The position numbers and the translations under genes were made by a program. Positions 1-12,759 of a stretch of DNA of 64,000 nucleotides are shown here, piece by piece. The notes under the pieces are model-generated. The model saw only the letters and a program-made list of their open reading frames with translations, was not told the DNA's origin and ran no database searches. The DNA is taken from the NCBI GenBank assembly GCA_026260175.1, contig JAKCWW010000367.1, positions 7,362 through 71,361 of the forward strand, written 5' to 3'. Within the stretch, counting starts at the first letter, position 1. Each line of letters begins with the position of its first letter. This DNA comes from Reticulitermes lucifugus. Taxonomy: Eukaryota > Arthropoda > Insecta > Blattodea > Rhinotermitidae.

Positions 1-728
1 TTGACGCGGCTGTGCGCCCGAGAAGACTATATTGAATCATGTCGCCGCGAAAGTTTTAAAACTTATAGTTGCCGAAGTGTCTTCAGGACAGGCACCTTGA
101 GGATGGAGCCAGAAACTTTCTGCGACCGTTTGTACCTATCTATCAAACCACACGAGATCACATCTAAGACCGCCTTGTTCACATTCACCGCCGTAGTGAC
201 TTCAAATCTCACAAAATTTAGGCTTAAAAATGCATAAGATTTTTCATGGGAAAGCCTTTTGAGAGACGTCAGTTCGGGGGACTGTGAACAAACGAGAGTA
301 TAAGATTAAGGTACATATTATGGCTGTAGTTTCTGACGGTGGGAGATAGATGGAAATGTCTGAGGATCACGTCTAATGGCGAACTGAAGCGTCGGATTTC
401 TCTGTCATGGTATTGATCGTGTAGTTATAAATTGTTCCGTGTATATCGTAACCAAATTCCTGGTTCCGGGGACAGCTAAAGAATTTCTGCTCTTCACTTG
501 GATATACCTCACACGCTTATAGTGACAGACACTCCACTTGCCGCTCAGCGAAAATCTAAACACTAAAGAAGGACTTTTCTCTGTTATTGATCATTTAATT
601 TCCAAACCCTTTCTTTATTTATTTTGGTTGCCCAAAGTCGCAGCTATTTGTCAGTGAAAAGACATTAAAGCAAGCAGTATCAAACACACACGGAGACAGG
701 TGTTAAATTTTAGGTACGTATACTGAAA
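1..728. other. No recognisable feature
   Basis: The first 237 bases are open on the plus strand (78 codons, TTG start, cut by the window edge). The product resembles nothing I know, so it may be chance. Confidence 0.5.
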
Positions 729-985
729 GCCGATCCCAGTGGCTGCGCCGTCTACGGCGTGGGTCTGCGGCCGCTCGCTTGCTGGGATTGCGGGTTCGAA
801 TCTCGAGAGGGGTATGGATGTTTGTCTCTTGTGAGTGTTGTGTGTTGTCAGGTAGAGGTCTCTGCGTCGGGCTGGTCACCTGTCCAGATGAGTCCTACCA
901 AGTGTGGTGTGTCTAAATGAGTGTATTCGTGAAGCCTCGATAATGAGGAGGCCCTGGCCCAATAGGGGCTATTGTACCGTGGAGA
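729..985 (+). mobile_element. SINE family A, copy 1 (tRNA-derived)
   Basis: It begins GCCGATCCCAGTGGC and has a tRNA-like head with box B GGTTCGAATC at about 792. The body contains CTCTTGTGAGTGTTG and CAGGTAGAGGTCTC, and the copy ends near GAGGAGGCCCTGG. It aligns along its length with the copy at 6143-6398. The 3' end is eroded and no target duplication is evident, so the right edge is approximate. It is non-coding; pol III transcription is inferred from the box A/B-like motifs only. Confidence 0.85.
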
Positions 986-1789
986 AACTAATATTCCAAA
1001 ATAAGCTGGAAAATTAGGCCAGTAATAATTACGGCCTTTTGGCCTGCGTGAAGGAAAAGAATAGGGAACCCTCTGAGACTCGGAGCCCCCTCGTCCCACC
1101 GCCATACAATCAACATCCATAATTTACATGATATTTTATGGCTTAATTTCCTGACTTGTGTTCTAATTTACCCGCCTGGTGTAGGCCTAAACATTATTCT
1201 GAAAGCAAATGTTTCGGTCTGTGCATATTACAGCTCCGAAGATGCATAAATGAATGAAATATTTAAAAGGCTGTCATCTGTTCGTCCCTCGTTGTGTTAT
1301 TGTCTCTTTATGAAAACATCCCTGACGTTATTAGGACGTCATTGGAAACGCTCGTGTTTATAAGGCTGTGGTGACTGATACACCTAGATAAAGTGTAGTT
1401 CTTTTAATTAAGTGCATTGTCCGCAAGCACACAAAATAAAGAAATATCAATAATAAAAACTGAAAAGTCTCCTAATACAAACAGGCAAACATGAGGGAAA
1501 CTTTTTTTTATTAAGGACGGGGACTCTTTGTGTAATTGTGTTGGGGATATGAACTCTAGGGAGGGAAAAATTGAATTGAATTGATGGAAGAGAAAATGGG
1601 TTGCAGATAACTTAAATTGACGTGAATTTTTATGGAGAGGCACGGAAAATGAATAGCTAACTGACAATTTACACAACAAAAAATGTTCATTATTGTATTG
1701 GTCATTGTAAGCCTGATGGCAGTGCTATTCTCGTCAGACAAACAGTGTGTATAGTCGCGAGCCTACAGCGATGCGGCATATTGCATGCG
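986..1789. other. AT-rich, no recognisable feature
   Basis: Only short overlapping minus-strand frames of 60-90 codons; no conserved motif. Confidence 0.5.
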
Positions 1790-2080
1790 ACTTCACTGTG
1801 TGACATTCGAGTCCGAGGCTATAGTGCTTCTGACGTATCGGCAGGTTGCTGGTTCGAAGCTTGGTCGGGTCAGTGACTACTATGACTGCGTTTCCTGACT
1901 TTGCTCAGTTCCGATAGGCAAATGCGGGGATGGTAACACCAGTCAGGCCACGACGGCTTCCTTACACATGTCTTCCGATTCATTATTCACGAGCATCATA
2001 TCATTTGACGATAGCGCTGTGACCTACCAACAGCGTCGCTAAATAAATAGAGGAAGGGAGGAAGAAAGAAAGAAAATTCA
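1790..2080 (+). mobile_element. SINE family E, degenerate copy
   Basis: A tRNA-like box B (GGTTCGAAGC, about 1851) is followed by a body with CAGTTCCGATAGGCAAATG and then GCCACGACGGCTTCC. It ends in CGTCGCTAAATAAATAG and a purine-rich tail near 2050-2078. A shorter piece of the same body is at 9300-9478. The pattern fits insect tRNA-headed SINEs. Boundaries are soft. Confidence 0.6.
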
Positions 2081-4839
2081 TTTCTAGGGCTTACAGAATT
2101 TTAAAATTAAAGTATGTTAGGATGTGATACTGTACAGAGTTTTGATAGGTACCAACCTTTAAGAGGAATTTCATGCCTTTCTCTTCATAGTAAAAAAAGA
2201 CAATTGAAGAAGAGGCAGTAATTTTATTCATTGGTACAGATTTCACCCTGAAGACGGAGGAAACATTAATCCGGTATGACAGTTTCACACTTGCACCCTC
2301 CAGATTGTGGCAGTATCCTCCTCAGAAATATTGGTACATCTCTACCTTGAAAATCCAAGCAACAATTACCTCCGACGCGTTAGTACCTGTCTACGAGAAA
2401 ACGTGTCATAAGCGTTCCACAAGACTTAATCTTAATTCGTACTATCATGAGAACCAAAATCTGTTAGACTTTTACAGAAAATTACGTTTAGTAGCATCTG
2501 AAGCCAATGACAAATATTAACTAGTTCGAAAAACAGAACAAAGTTCAGAAACGAAAGTACCTTTCAGTGGTCACTCTGTCGATGCACATGTGGAGGTTCA
2601 ACACATTTTGAATCCTGTGAATAAAATGAGCCTACGTACTTCATACCTTATCACACAGATTCATCTGTGACTCATATCAATATTCAGTTACTACATCTGG
2701 GTCAGGGAAAGAATGAATACAGATAGTAGGTCTTCAAGTCGGCTTCCCACTGAAACTCCATAACACGCCTGTATGTCAAGGGTAACGAAATAAAAGAAAG
2801 AGAGTCCGTAGTTGGAATGAAAGCTAAGATATATTCCAAAGTTTATAAGTGCCTGTATGACAGTATCCGTCCTGAAAATTTTTGCCAGTTGCTGTCTTTA
2901 CAAATAAGGCTCCACAGATATAGATACTTTACAAAAATACGTTCTTATCTTCATCGTCGTGTTCGTCATCATCGCCATAATTTAAGGCATGACGAATCCT
3001 TTTAGACAAGAGATAACTTCCCAGTGTCTCCAAACTAGTACGAAATTCCATCGTCACGCTCTTTGCCACCATCCGCTTTCGAACTTCAGAAGAACAGTAG
3101 CTATAATGCACATGGGNGGGGGGGGGGGGAATTTTTTAATTTCTTGACTCACCGTCTAAATATTTTAAATTCATAAAATTACATTTACATCGCCTTTTAA
3201 TAACCACCAAAGTATGGTATTGTTGAATCAAGGCAAATTATGAGAGCCCTTACATCTTAAGAAGCTGTTAGTCGCTTCGGATAATTAAGAAATCCCATTC
3301 TTTTATAGAATTCTAAGGTTCACTACGATGTTCAGAACAGACCGCCACTGTTCCCCATCAAGAGCCAGTTTAATCCAGTTTACACACCCCATATCTGATT
3401 TGTTTCAATATTGTCCTCCATCTACATCTGTGTCTTCAAAGTGCCTTTTATTTCCTGCAAGTTCATCGACAAAAACTGTGAATGAATTTTACATCTAACA
3501 TGTGAGTCACATCTCCGCCCCTCTCACACTCCTTGATGTGACCATGCTATCAGTATTTCGTAGAGATGAAAAGTTGTGGTCTTCATTGTCTGCGCATTTC
3601 CGTTCAGCCTCCTGTCATCTCCTCCTGTCTAGGGTCAGTGTTCTCCTCAGCACCGTGTTCTCTAAGAGCCTCAGCCTCTGTTGGCCCCGAGAGGAAGAGA
3701 AGAAGCATAGCGCTGTTTACAAAGTAATGTATAAGTGCGAATAACGTGCTCTGTCTGAATAAAGTAGGCACACTCATTTAGCGGGGTAGTCCTGCACTTG
3801 ATTTTGGCCTCCTTCTTATTCAGGTCTGACATTCAAATGTAAACGGAAGTAATAGCTGGAAACAAGATTGCCTACGGTGGCAAATTTTCATAGATCAAAG
3901 AATCGCCTCACACCACCGCTACGCCATTTCGTGGTAATGAATTCAGAGCTCGTGGGACCTTGAAGTGGGCAAGAACAGTGAAGTCGAGTCGAGTGTAAGA
4001 CAGCGTGGGCCATGTCGGACACAGTTCAAATTGTATCCTTCGTGCATAGAATTCGAAATTTGGGTTTCTGTTCGCAAGTAAACTTTAATCATTTTATGGC
4101 TTAGTTATGTAAATCAGATAGTGTTAAAATTTTTAAGCCTGAATTTTTATATGTATAAATTTTATTTGAATAATACAATTTCTGCAGTGTTATATAAAAT
4201 GTGACAATACTACTAAAATTTTACTGTCGACGTAACACAAAATAAGCGGGTTCTGCTTCCGAAAAGCGAGTCTGTAAATGCATTTTATTCTGAGAACATG
4301 CGCTTTCCTTCAACATTAACAGTGTCTGTGACCATCATATAGTAAACACTATGGTTAACACTTTGAAGTCTGAAATTCGCCTGACTTTTTTTAAATTTTA
4401 GTTCCCACGTCACAGAAAACACCTTGCGTCTGCGTTACCAAGACACTGGTATATGCGCTTTAGAAAATTTATTGCTTTTTACTATGAGAATCGAATGAAG
4501 CATAAACATAATTACGTGGTGAAATGCAGACTTTCGTAACGAGAAAGCGGTTACTACGTGTGCAGTAGGTGCCACTGTGAGTTAAAAGGGCCTGATGTTC
4601 AAGAAAATTAAAACGTAACGAAGCCAGTTGTCTGTCGTCTTAGAAGGTCAAAGTCCACCCCTCAGACTTGGGCTAGAGTGGTATACTGTGATTTTACTCA
4701 TTGCTTTCCGTAAAGATTTCTGTACACTCAGTATGTCTTTAATGATCGGTAAGATGGTTTTAAAGGGCCCCGCAGCAGATGCTACGGACGCACCGCAGCC
4801 TTAAAGCTTATTGTGCAACCCTGTGATGAAGATCATTAG
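2081..4839. other. Mostly unassigned, with a poly-G tract
   Basis: Apart from the G run at 3114-3129, I see only frames under 85 codons. The 3502-3744 frame (80 codons) shows no domain. Confidence 0.5.
3114..3129. repeat. Poly-G tract containing one N
   Basis: A run of G from 3114 to 3129 is interrupted only by an N at 3117. The N probably reflects uncertain homopolymer length in assembly rather than a real base. Confidence 0.9.
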
Positions 4840-5010
4840 CTTTTTCATTTTTTCAAGTAATGGAGCACTGGTGGAATGTAATTGACAGGGGAAAAACCAG
4901 TCCCAGTGCCACTTTGTCCACCATAAATCCCACATGGACTGACCCCCGGATCGAACCCGGGCCTCCGCAGTGGGACGCCGGCGACTAACCGCCTGAGCCA
5001 TGGCACGGCC
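4840..5010 (-). mobile_element. SINE family B, copy 1
   Basis: Read on the minus strand, the head is a good tRNA mimic: box A TGGCTCAGGCGGTTAG and box B GGTTCGATCC about 50 bases later. The body follows (CCATGTGGGATTTATGG, GTGGCACTGGGACTGG) and the A-rich tail lies near 4848-4858. A second copy on the plus strand is at 27050-27206. The intact box A and B spacing makes a tRNA-derived SINE much more likely than a tRNA gene, since no acceptor or anticodon stems form. Confidence 0.8.
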
Positions 5011-5191
5011 CTAAAGATGGGGTTTAATATACACTTTAACTGAGTCGTTCGCTCTTCAGGGATGTTACGCAGCATGCACATGTACAAAGTGGAAGGAGTA
5101 AGCAGGAAATAAAAAAAAGAAGACTGAGATGAAAATGAAAAGTGTATCATGGAACAGGACTGACAAGATTACGTGTATTTACAAATACTTA

Positions 5192-5457
5192 CAAAGGTAA
5201 AGCAGTCTCTGTACAGGCCTGGACATGCCCTGAGGGTTCTAGGAGGTTGAGACTCCCAGATTTCAAGACAATCGGCACATAAAAGTGGTAGGGTTTTCAG
5301 CCCTACGCACCGGCCGCTTTTACCCTCAGGAAATATTCCTGGCGCTCATTTCTGTTAGAGGCTGAGTCGACCGCAGGACCATAGTGCGGCCGGAAGGATT
5401 ATGTCAATGAAACATTCCAATGATACCAACGGGAATCGAACTCTAGACCTTCCGGCT
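5192..5457 (-). mobile_element. SINE family D, 5'-truncated copy with target duplication
   Basis: The sequence is the reverse complement of the body of the family D copy at 43591-43890. Shared blocks include GGCCGCACTATGGT, CTCAGCCTCTAACAGAAATG and CTCAACCTCCT. It is flanked by the 11-bp direct repeat ACAAATACTTA at 5181-5191 and 5458-5468, which fixes both ends. The tRNA-like head of the fuller copy is missing at the 5' (right) end, so this looks like an incomplete reverse-transcription product of target-primed insertion. Confidence 0.87.
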
Positions 5458-5468
5458 ACAAATACTTA

Positions 5469-6130
5469 TAAGGTGTTCAAAAATAATGCGATAAAAGTTT
5501 CTGTAAAAGCAACGAGTACTAACAGAAATACTGTGAACAGAGATGCTACGGCGATTACCAGCGGTCAGGCACATCACAGGACAAGGTCCGTGGGATGTAA
5601 ATATGAAATTGGAAACATGTTTCATTGCTTCACATTCCCATTGTTAATTATTCTGCCTGTCATCCCGTTATCTGCAACACAATATGTCCGCTCTGTTAGA
5701 TCAATGACTGTGAATTTAACAACGCAATGACTAGACACCGGAGTGGTGGAATTCGGATCATTTGAAACAACAACTTCACTTCCGCGAAGCAGTTGGCTTG
5801 GATTCTGCTACTCTACACTGGTGCAATTACACAGCCTAATTAGATCAATCCAGCCCGTGTTTGTTGACACAGCCCACGCATTATACAATAGCCGCCACTA
5901 TGGATGCATGGCATACTAAATACTGGTTGTTATCTCTGCCCAGCGTGATCTTGAGTTAACCGTGCAACTGACTATGAAACAGACGGTCTAAACTTGCCCC
6001 GCATTTCCAAGAACCCACAAGTTCATTGTCGTATTCACAACAGCCTGTGATGTCGCATGATCCTCGTATTTGCTGCCCTTTCAGTTCATCTTATTCTCTC
6101 TGATTCAGTGACTAATGATTTATGAAAGAT
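5469..6130. other. No recognisable feature
   Basis: Sequence between the family D and family A SINEs; unique-looking, no frame of interest. Confidence 0.5.
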
Positions 6131-6142
6131 AAAATCATTAAT

Positions 6143-6398
6143 GCCGATCCCAGTGGCAGCGCAGTCTATGGCGTGGGTCTACGGCCGCTCGCATACTGGG
6201 ATTGTGGGTTCGAATCCCGCCCTGGGCATGGATGTCTGTCTCTTGTGAGTGTTGTGTGTTGTCAGGTAGAGGTCTCTGTGACGGGCTGGTCACTCGTCCA
6301 GAGGAGTCCTACCGAGAGTGGTGTGTCTTGAGTGTGATCGTGAAGCGTCGTAAAATGAGGCGGCCTAGGCCCCCAAGGAGCTGTCGAGCCATTGAAAA
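6143..6398 (+). mobile_element. SINE family A, copy 2, with 12-bp target duplication
   Basis: This is the best-defined family A copy. It starts GCCGATCCCAGTGGC, has box B GGTTCGAATCCCG, and ends GTCGAGCCATT followed by an A tail. The 12-bp duplication AAAATCATTAAT lies at 6131-6142 and 6399-6410, giving a 256-bp element. The body matches the copies at 729 and 26449. The duplication shows LINE-style retroposition. Confidence 0.93.
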
Positions 6399-6519
6399 AA
6401 AATCATTAATGTTGCGATTCCGTGCTAAAAATAATACGAATATATTACACAGTACATTTTCTGAGACGTTTAGTTTTCGAGACACACTTTACTGTCAGAT
6501 TGGGTAACATGTCTGAGCA

Positions 6520-7030
6520 GTGTCGTTTGTCACTACGATACAGCGCGTTGTTAGGTTTGTTCAAGACACAGTGTAAAGCAGGACTCAGTTGCGGTCAAGT
6601 GATCATGGAATGCACACACGACGACTACTGCAACGCGCACGGGAATGTGCACTACACATTCCTGGTGCAATTTGTCTAGACACTAATGTAACTCGACGCT
6701 GGAGCAGCATCTCCATGAGACAGGAAGTGTAACGCTTACGGCACTTGTGAATTCAGGTCGTCTGCGGGTTATACGAACACCAGCCAATTAAGATGTCATA
6801 ATTGCAGCTGTGGTACGATGGCCGTGGAGCAGGTCACGCGATGTCGCGCGAGAATTGGGAATATAATATTTGAGGTTCCTTGAAGCTCTTCTTGACGGTC
6901 GGTTGAATCCATTACACTTCTCGCGTAATGCACATCTCTTTCCAGACGGTCGTCCTCTGCACGTGTTATACGTGTAACGACGAGGCGCCCCTGATTTGAT
7001 CGTTGGACATTTTGTGTCATTTGACTGTGA
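6520..7030 (+). pseudogene. Mariner-like transposase, N-terminal (DNA-binding) relic
   Basis: Reading through stops on the plus strand gives blocks typical of the paired helix-turn-helix region of insect mariner-like transposases. These are LHETGSVTLTALVNSGRLR and VIRTPAN (about 6710-6790), then SRDVARELG (about 6835-6860), then LNPLHFSRNAHLFPDGRPL (about 6905-6960). Stops interrupt the frame after VIRTPAN and after RELGI, so it is dead. No catalytic domain follows. The minus-strand open frames over the same interval are shadows. The domain assignment comes from remembered family features and was not searched. Confidence 0.66.
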
Positions 7031-7149
7031 CATGTATCTCTAAAAGGAATCGTTTCGGCACGTACGTTGTGTAACACTGTCCACTTACTTTGGAACAAGG
7101 AATCACACTATGAAGAGGTTTCTTTTTTCTCTGTATGCGTGTGTATGCA

Positions 7150-7484
7150 TGTAGTGATAGCGTAAGCGTTACAGTGAGTAAACTGAAAACTAGACGACCG
7201 AAGATTTGTGGTTCGATTCCCGGCAGGGGAAAGAGATTTTTCTGTTCTCATGGTTGTTCAGACCGACTCTATGACCCACCCGGTCTCATAATAAATGGAT
7301 ACAGGGGACTCATTTCCCTGAAGTTAAATCGATCGGCGCGTGAAATTCACCATTCACGCCTGTCTAGTTCCAAAGTTGAGAATGAGTGGTGCTATACCTC
7401 CAAACTCCATGCGCCTTCATGTAGTAAACAGGGACTGCTTTACCTCTGCACGTTGAAATCGGGTAAATACGGACTCGCATAGAT
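7150..7484 (+). mobile_element. SINE family C, copy 1
   Basis: Box B GGTTCGATTCCCGGCAG (about 7210) is followed by the family C body: AGACCGACTCTATGACCCAC, AATGGATACAGGGGA, then GTTGAGAATGAGTGG and CTATACCTCCA, ending in TTTACCTCTGC. Six other copies are at 8808, 13690, 21017, 45605, 48325 and 59940. An open frame crosses it, but this is an accident of the repeat. Confidence 0.8.
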
Positions 7485-8807
7485 CTGAACACATTTCACA
7501 TGTTCTTTGTGTGAACGAATGGATGAATCAATTAATATTTGATTGTTTACTTGAATGCATGCAAGTCTGTATATGTAAGTATGACTATGTATTTAGTAAG
7601 TATGTATGTACGTACGTGTATATGTATATGCTTCACACAGCTACTGTTATTTATAGACTTAAAAATGGGCAACATTTGTTCACTTTATCAACAACGCGAA
7701 AAACATGAACACTAAAAACTAAAGAACTTTCACGTTGTAGTTATCTGTTTCATATATCATGCAGTGGTATATGGTAGGTGGTTCTGTATTTGGAGGAAAG
7801 TATTCCTCTGGAAGGTTGTTACCCACCTACGAGAGTTCACAGTGTCGTAACACAGAAAATCACAACACGAATCTTCACCAACGCGGAGACCTAATGTCTC
7901 GGTAAGAAATTCTCTTCGAATCCTTTTGCTCGGAAGTTTATACACTGCTTCACAGATAATAAAATTATTTAGCTTTTGAGTCGGTTTTGTTTAATGAGGT
8001 TGGCAGTTCTAACTAACCGCGAAATAAAAAAATAAGTGGTAGCTCCTCAATCAATACGTACGATGATAGAGGGAGGGCAGCATACAATGAACAGTACGCA
8101 GCTTAGAGCTGCTTTGTATTCTGGCTGCAACAATGAGCATGGTCAACTGCAGCGATTTTAAAGCGGTCCTGAGTTTCAGAACGCTAATCTCTAGGGCGTC
8201 ACCGCTGTATTCTGAATCGCATTTGCAAAGTGCTGAGAGCCAGGAATTAGGGCAGTGCTATTGCTTGAAATTCGCTGGATTCAGCAGTTACTAACCTGCA
8301 GCCATATGCGAGACCCTCCATGAGACGTTTGTATCTTCTGTGTATTGAGTTTTTATTATATGACTGTACGTAAACCAGCTGTAAGCGCTGAACCACTCTA
8401 GGCCTGCTCGCTTTTACAAACTTTTTCACAGCTTCACAATTTGAAAACCCCGTTTAACACTCTCGAAAATACACTAACACCTGTATTATTTTGGAAATTT
8501 TATCTGAAATCGTATCTGAAATTCACAGTTCATCTCGTGTGTTGATGCATACGCGATCATTAAGTAAAGGCACAAATTCAACTAATCACTTAATTTCATG
8601 GGGCTGTGTCGTTCTTAAGCATCCAAGATCCTGAAGGAAGTCCCCGTCAGTTATAAAATTAGAGGGTTCGTTACAGTTGTAACAACAGCAAACTACTCTA
8701 TGTTATTCTAGGATAGATCACCCTGCCCATAAGATTGCGCCCTCTATCCTTAAGACACTTTTTGTATTATTATCATGTTTATGCCTAGTTATTACAAGAG
8801 GTTGAGC
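7485..8807. other. Mostly unassigned; short TATG-rich stretch
   Basis: GTATGTATGTACGTACGTG near 7600 is simple sequence. The remainder holds no identifiable gene or repeat. Confidence 0.5.
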
Positions 8808-9105
8808 CAGGACGGCGTAGTCGGTGTAGTGACAGGGCTATGGGGTCGACGAACGAGAAATGGTTGTTCGATTCCCAACGTGGGAATGAGGTTTTTCTCT
8901 ACTCCAAAGCTTCCAGACCGACTGTGGGCCGAATTCAGTCTCATGGATAATGCGTACCGGGGGCTATTCCTCCATGGGTAAAGTGGCCAAGGAGTGACAC
9001 TCTGCACTCACCCCAATCTAGTGCCGAAGTTGAGAATGATCGCAGCTATACTTCGCTCCCTCTTATGCCTTTGTGGCGTGCAAAGAGACAACTTTATTTT
9101 CTCTC
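8808..9105 (+). mobile_element. SINE family C, copy 2
   Basis: Head with box B GTTCGATTCCCAACG at about 8867; body with TTTTTCTCTACTCCAAAGC, CCAGACCGACTGTGGGCC, CATGGGTAAAGTGGCC, ATCTAGTGCCGAAGTTGAG and CTCTTATGCCTTTGTGGC; tail GACAACTTTATTTTC. Together with the copy at 59940 it is one of the more complete family members. Confidence 0.83.
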
Positions 9106-9299
9106 TTAAGTTCTCTCTTTCTCAGGGTTTTCGATCCAGACTTTTGTAGGCCTACGCATTTCCCTCAAATTGCACAGTGTTTCCTAATATAGCGTTTTTA
9201 TATTTGACTAATGAGCATGTATATTTTAATTAATAATATAAATGGCTACGGACTGAATAGTCAGAAGGTATGGGTACTGGTTATTTTAAGTTTCGTGGT

Positions 9300-9478
9300 T
9301 TTCCTCATTCCTTTTAGGCAAATGTAGACTTAGTGCCTTGGAATAGGCCACGATCGCTTCCATCCATATGCTTTCCACGTCACCATTTACTAATCATCCT
9401 GCTATTTGACTGAATATAATTTGCAGTACTGACAGCGTCATTATGTAAATCACAAATAAATACGTAACACCACGGCGT
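9300..9478 (+). mobile_element. SINE family E, 3' fragment
   Basis: Contains GGTTTTCCTCATTCC, TTTTAGGCAAATG and AATAGGCCACGATCGCTTCC, matching the body of the 1790-2080 copy, and ends near TAAATCACAAATAAATA. The tRNA-like head is absent. Confidence 0.5.
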
Positions 9479-12405
9479 CCAGATTGGTTTTGAGGTCCAT
9501 CCAGCCACCTATCCCATCAGTGCAGAAGTTATTTTCCCAGATGTAAAGCGTTTAGGATGCCGAACTTTCCACAGACCTTAAGGTAGTATGGAGTTTAAAT
9601 ATGCGTGGTGTGTTATCGCCTTTTGTCAGCACGTCTTTGTGGTGTGGTGACTGAGAACAGGAACGACTTTTTTGTCTCTTCATTTGTCTCTGGAAATCAC
9701 AAAGTTATACTAAATTTTCTGTTTCGAGGCAAATAATTACGGGGATCGTGAAATAATATTCTACATAAAGCGTTACTTTTCAACCTGTGGTGTTACGACG
9801 GAATAAAATCACATGGATCTACCCTCTACCTCTGACGCGCCTCTTCAGCTTACCGGTATTCTCCTTCAGTCTTCTATCCATTCTGTGCGCACGAATGACA
9901 ATGATATCCTTCGTTTGTGGTAACCGGTCCTCTGGATTGACTAATGTAGCCAGAGGCTGCTGGCGGAGAATGCAGCAGGAGAAAAGAGAAAGCCTCGACA
10001 ACGTCGAAATACCCAGCAAAAAGAAAACTTTTTTTTTCGTAACCTCAGTACAAATCCATGACACAAGTCTGCAGTATATGCATTACGTCTGAAGTGCAGT
10101 GTGTGTCACTACCAAACTCTGGTGATTATTTTATAACGAATAGGATTTAAAATAAATTTTTCTATAAAATGTAAAATGCCAAAAACCTTTAACTAGATGG
10201 AGGACAGGACTGTACGTCGAGTGAGAAGCAAATATTTGAAATATTTTTAGCATATTTTGCACCACCCAACATACATAATTGTGGGCGTATATTTTATCAG
10301 CGCCTTTAATTTACTTGTATTTTCATCGTCGATCTTTTGGGATTATAACACTAGGGTAAGCCTACATGTAATGAATTAGTATTATAGGGTGTTTGCAACT
10401 TATGGCGCTTCGAATAGCATTGTAAATGAGGCCGGCCTAGATTATTTCAGCCCTTACGCCGGGTTTACGCAGTGTCGTATAATGAAATCTCTGTATAATG
10501 GATTTATGAATAAAATAGTGCCGGTGTGTGTACACATATCAGCAAAGTTAGTGGTAAGGTGGGCTTTCTACTGAAAATTTGTAATCCGTTCCAAAAATTC
10601 GTTTCTACGATAAGTGTTTCTTCTCACAAACAGTGCATATAAGACGTAATTGTAGGTGTAGCATGCGTCAGAGCGGCGAGCCCACGCGCCTCTGTCTGGG
10701 TGGCGACTCCGCCAGTCTCTTCGTGCCACTGCATACATGGCACGTAATTTAGTATGCAGAATCATGTAACTCCACTTTTAGTTTTCAGGCTGAATATCAA
10801 TTAGGTAACAATATGGCATATTTCATTCCCTGTCTGAAGTCCAGTCATCGGGGTCATGGCTCTCGCAGCCGGAAGTTTTGGGGTCTGTTTTATAGACTGA
10901 GATAAACGTCTATTCAACCCTTCAAAAGCTAACTGATGAGAATTCTACTTAAAAATTCAGTTTTCTACGTCACAAGGAACGGTCTATATGCATATAAAGG
11001 TCGGTAGGTTCGTGTTGTATGGTGAAGTAATCGCTGTTAATGTGTGAATAATACGAAACACGCAAATACACTCTGTGGGGAAAACGCATATTTTCTGGAT
11101 GCTAGAGCAGATGGTGCTTATAGTAACTACTGGGCTTCAAGGAGTTAATTATGAATCATTATTATTATTCCTTTGAGTAACTTAGTAATGGGAATGCTAC
11201 CATAAGATTGAATTTTCCATGTTTAGGCTCGGATGGTAAGATAATTTAAAAATTCTTGGAAAATGGCAATTGAAGAAATATACTCGATTCATCTGTTTCA
11301 GCGTGTCAGTCCGTTTCAGGCTATTGCTAACACTGTAATGAAACGTCGGGTTCCGTTAAATAAGTGTAATGTTTGAAGTGCATGAGTAACTGTTATCTTC
11401 TCAATGAGGAATCGTTCTTGTGACGTTGGTATTCTGCAGTCTTACATACAGAGCATCTACGTACCACCTGTACCTTATGTCAAGTAATATCCTCACCTAT
11501 TTACAATCGCGACCGGATTACAAATCAGTTTTATATTTCTTAAGTTTTCCTCTGCCTGTGCCAAATAATATGTGGTCACGTCACTGTAAAGTAACCTATG
11601 TGTCCTATCATCAAACGACACATTGTGCAGGCCGTGATGTCATTAAATACTGCAGTCTACAAATACGCATGTAAATATTAATATCAGATAAAATGGATGA
11701 GTGACCCTTTAAAGGACAACTGTAACTATGTCACCTAATTTAAAGTTAAAATCTAGCATTTTTACCGAAGAGTTTATGAGTCTAGTAATAAAATAGGCTT
11801 TTTTGTGTGAAACGTCAGTAACCAGTTTTTCTTTATAATGGAGGAGCGGTGTGTTTGCTGTGAATTGGGAACTGAATATACACTGAATATGCACAAATGT
11901 TCCAAAAATATATGGGCCACACCAATATTGTAGGCACCAGAAGGGAGATATAAAGCAAGTTTTGTACTGAGGACCCGCAAATATTAAGCGCCACCGTAAA
12001 AATTTAGTCGCCATGGCGACCTGGCGCGCGGTATTTGTACACCTTGCATATAAATATTATTAAATGGATTTCAGAACGAAAATTGATAAAGTAATTTAAA
12101 ATAAAAAATAAATTGGAGTTTTATGTGTTTAATTTCCTGGAGAATGTAGGTCATGGACAGTCACAAACATTGGACGTCAGTTACGTCGGTTTTGAGTGCA
12201 GGCTTGTTGATGCCATGTTTAAATAGTTAAAATGATCTGACTTTTAAGTCAGCGTCAGTCGACCGGTCAATAAGAAACGACGGCAAACTGACGTATCTGG
12301 TTCTACGGACGTTCTTCGCTCTCTGTCTTACATGGACGCCAAATGAGTGTGCAGAGTTAGAACGTTCTCCGGTCACTCATGCATACGTTCTGTCAGTGAC
12401 CAGTT
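9479..12405. other. 2.9 kb without identified features
   Basis: A GC-richer patch at 10660-10745 (GCGGCGAGCCCACGCG) stands out and has a 65-codon minus-strand frame, but I recognise no product. 11161-11170 is a short ATT run. Confidence 0.45.
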
Positions 12406-12745
12406 CTTTTCCATTGATTATTATTTTTCTATCCTGTTATTCTCCCTTTATTTTTTTCCTTTACTTCCTTTTTCTCATTTTATCACTTTCTTTTCGCGTC
12501 CCTATGTATCTTGGTTTCTTTTTTCTATGCTTGGATCCTCTCTGTAATCTTCCTCCTTTCTCCAGTCTTCTTTTGTTTGTTTGGTTGGTTCGTTGTTTGT
12601 CTTTGCTTTGTTCTCATCCTTTTACCTTTCCGCCTTACTACGTTTCTAGTTATCATTTTTCCTTCTTGTCTCTTTTCTTCGTTTCTTCATGCTTTCTTCT
12701 GTTCCGCTTCTGTCGCCTTCTGCGTTTTATTTCCCATACGTAATA
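12406..12745. repeat. Pyrimidine-rich low-complexity tract
   Basis: About 340 bp made largely of T and C on the plus strand (TTTTTCC, TCTTTC and CTTTTT variants). Several overlapping plus-strand open frames rich in F, L, S and C exist only because of this composition. It directly abuts the 48-bp satellite. Confidence 0.8.
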
Positions 12746-12759
12746 TTTCATGTTTTCAC

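Noticed and set aside
4940-5008. Possible tRNA gene on the minus strand
   Set aside because: Box A and B are good, but there are no acceptor or anticodon stems, the element continues past the head, and a second copy exists at 27050.
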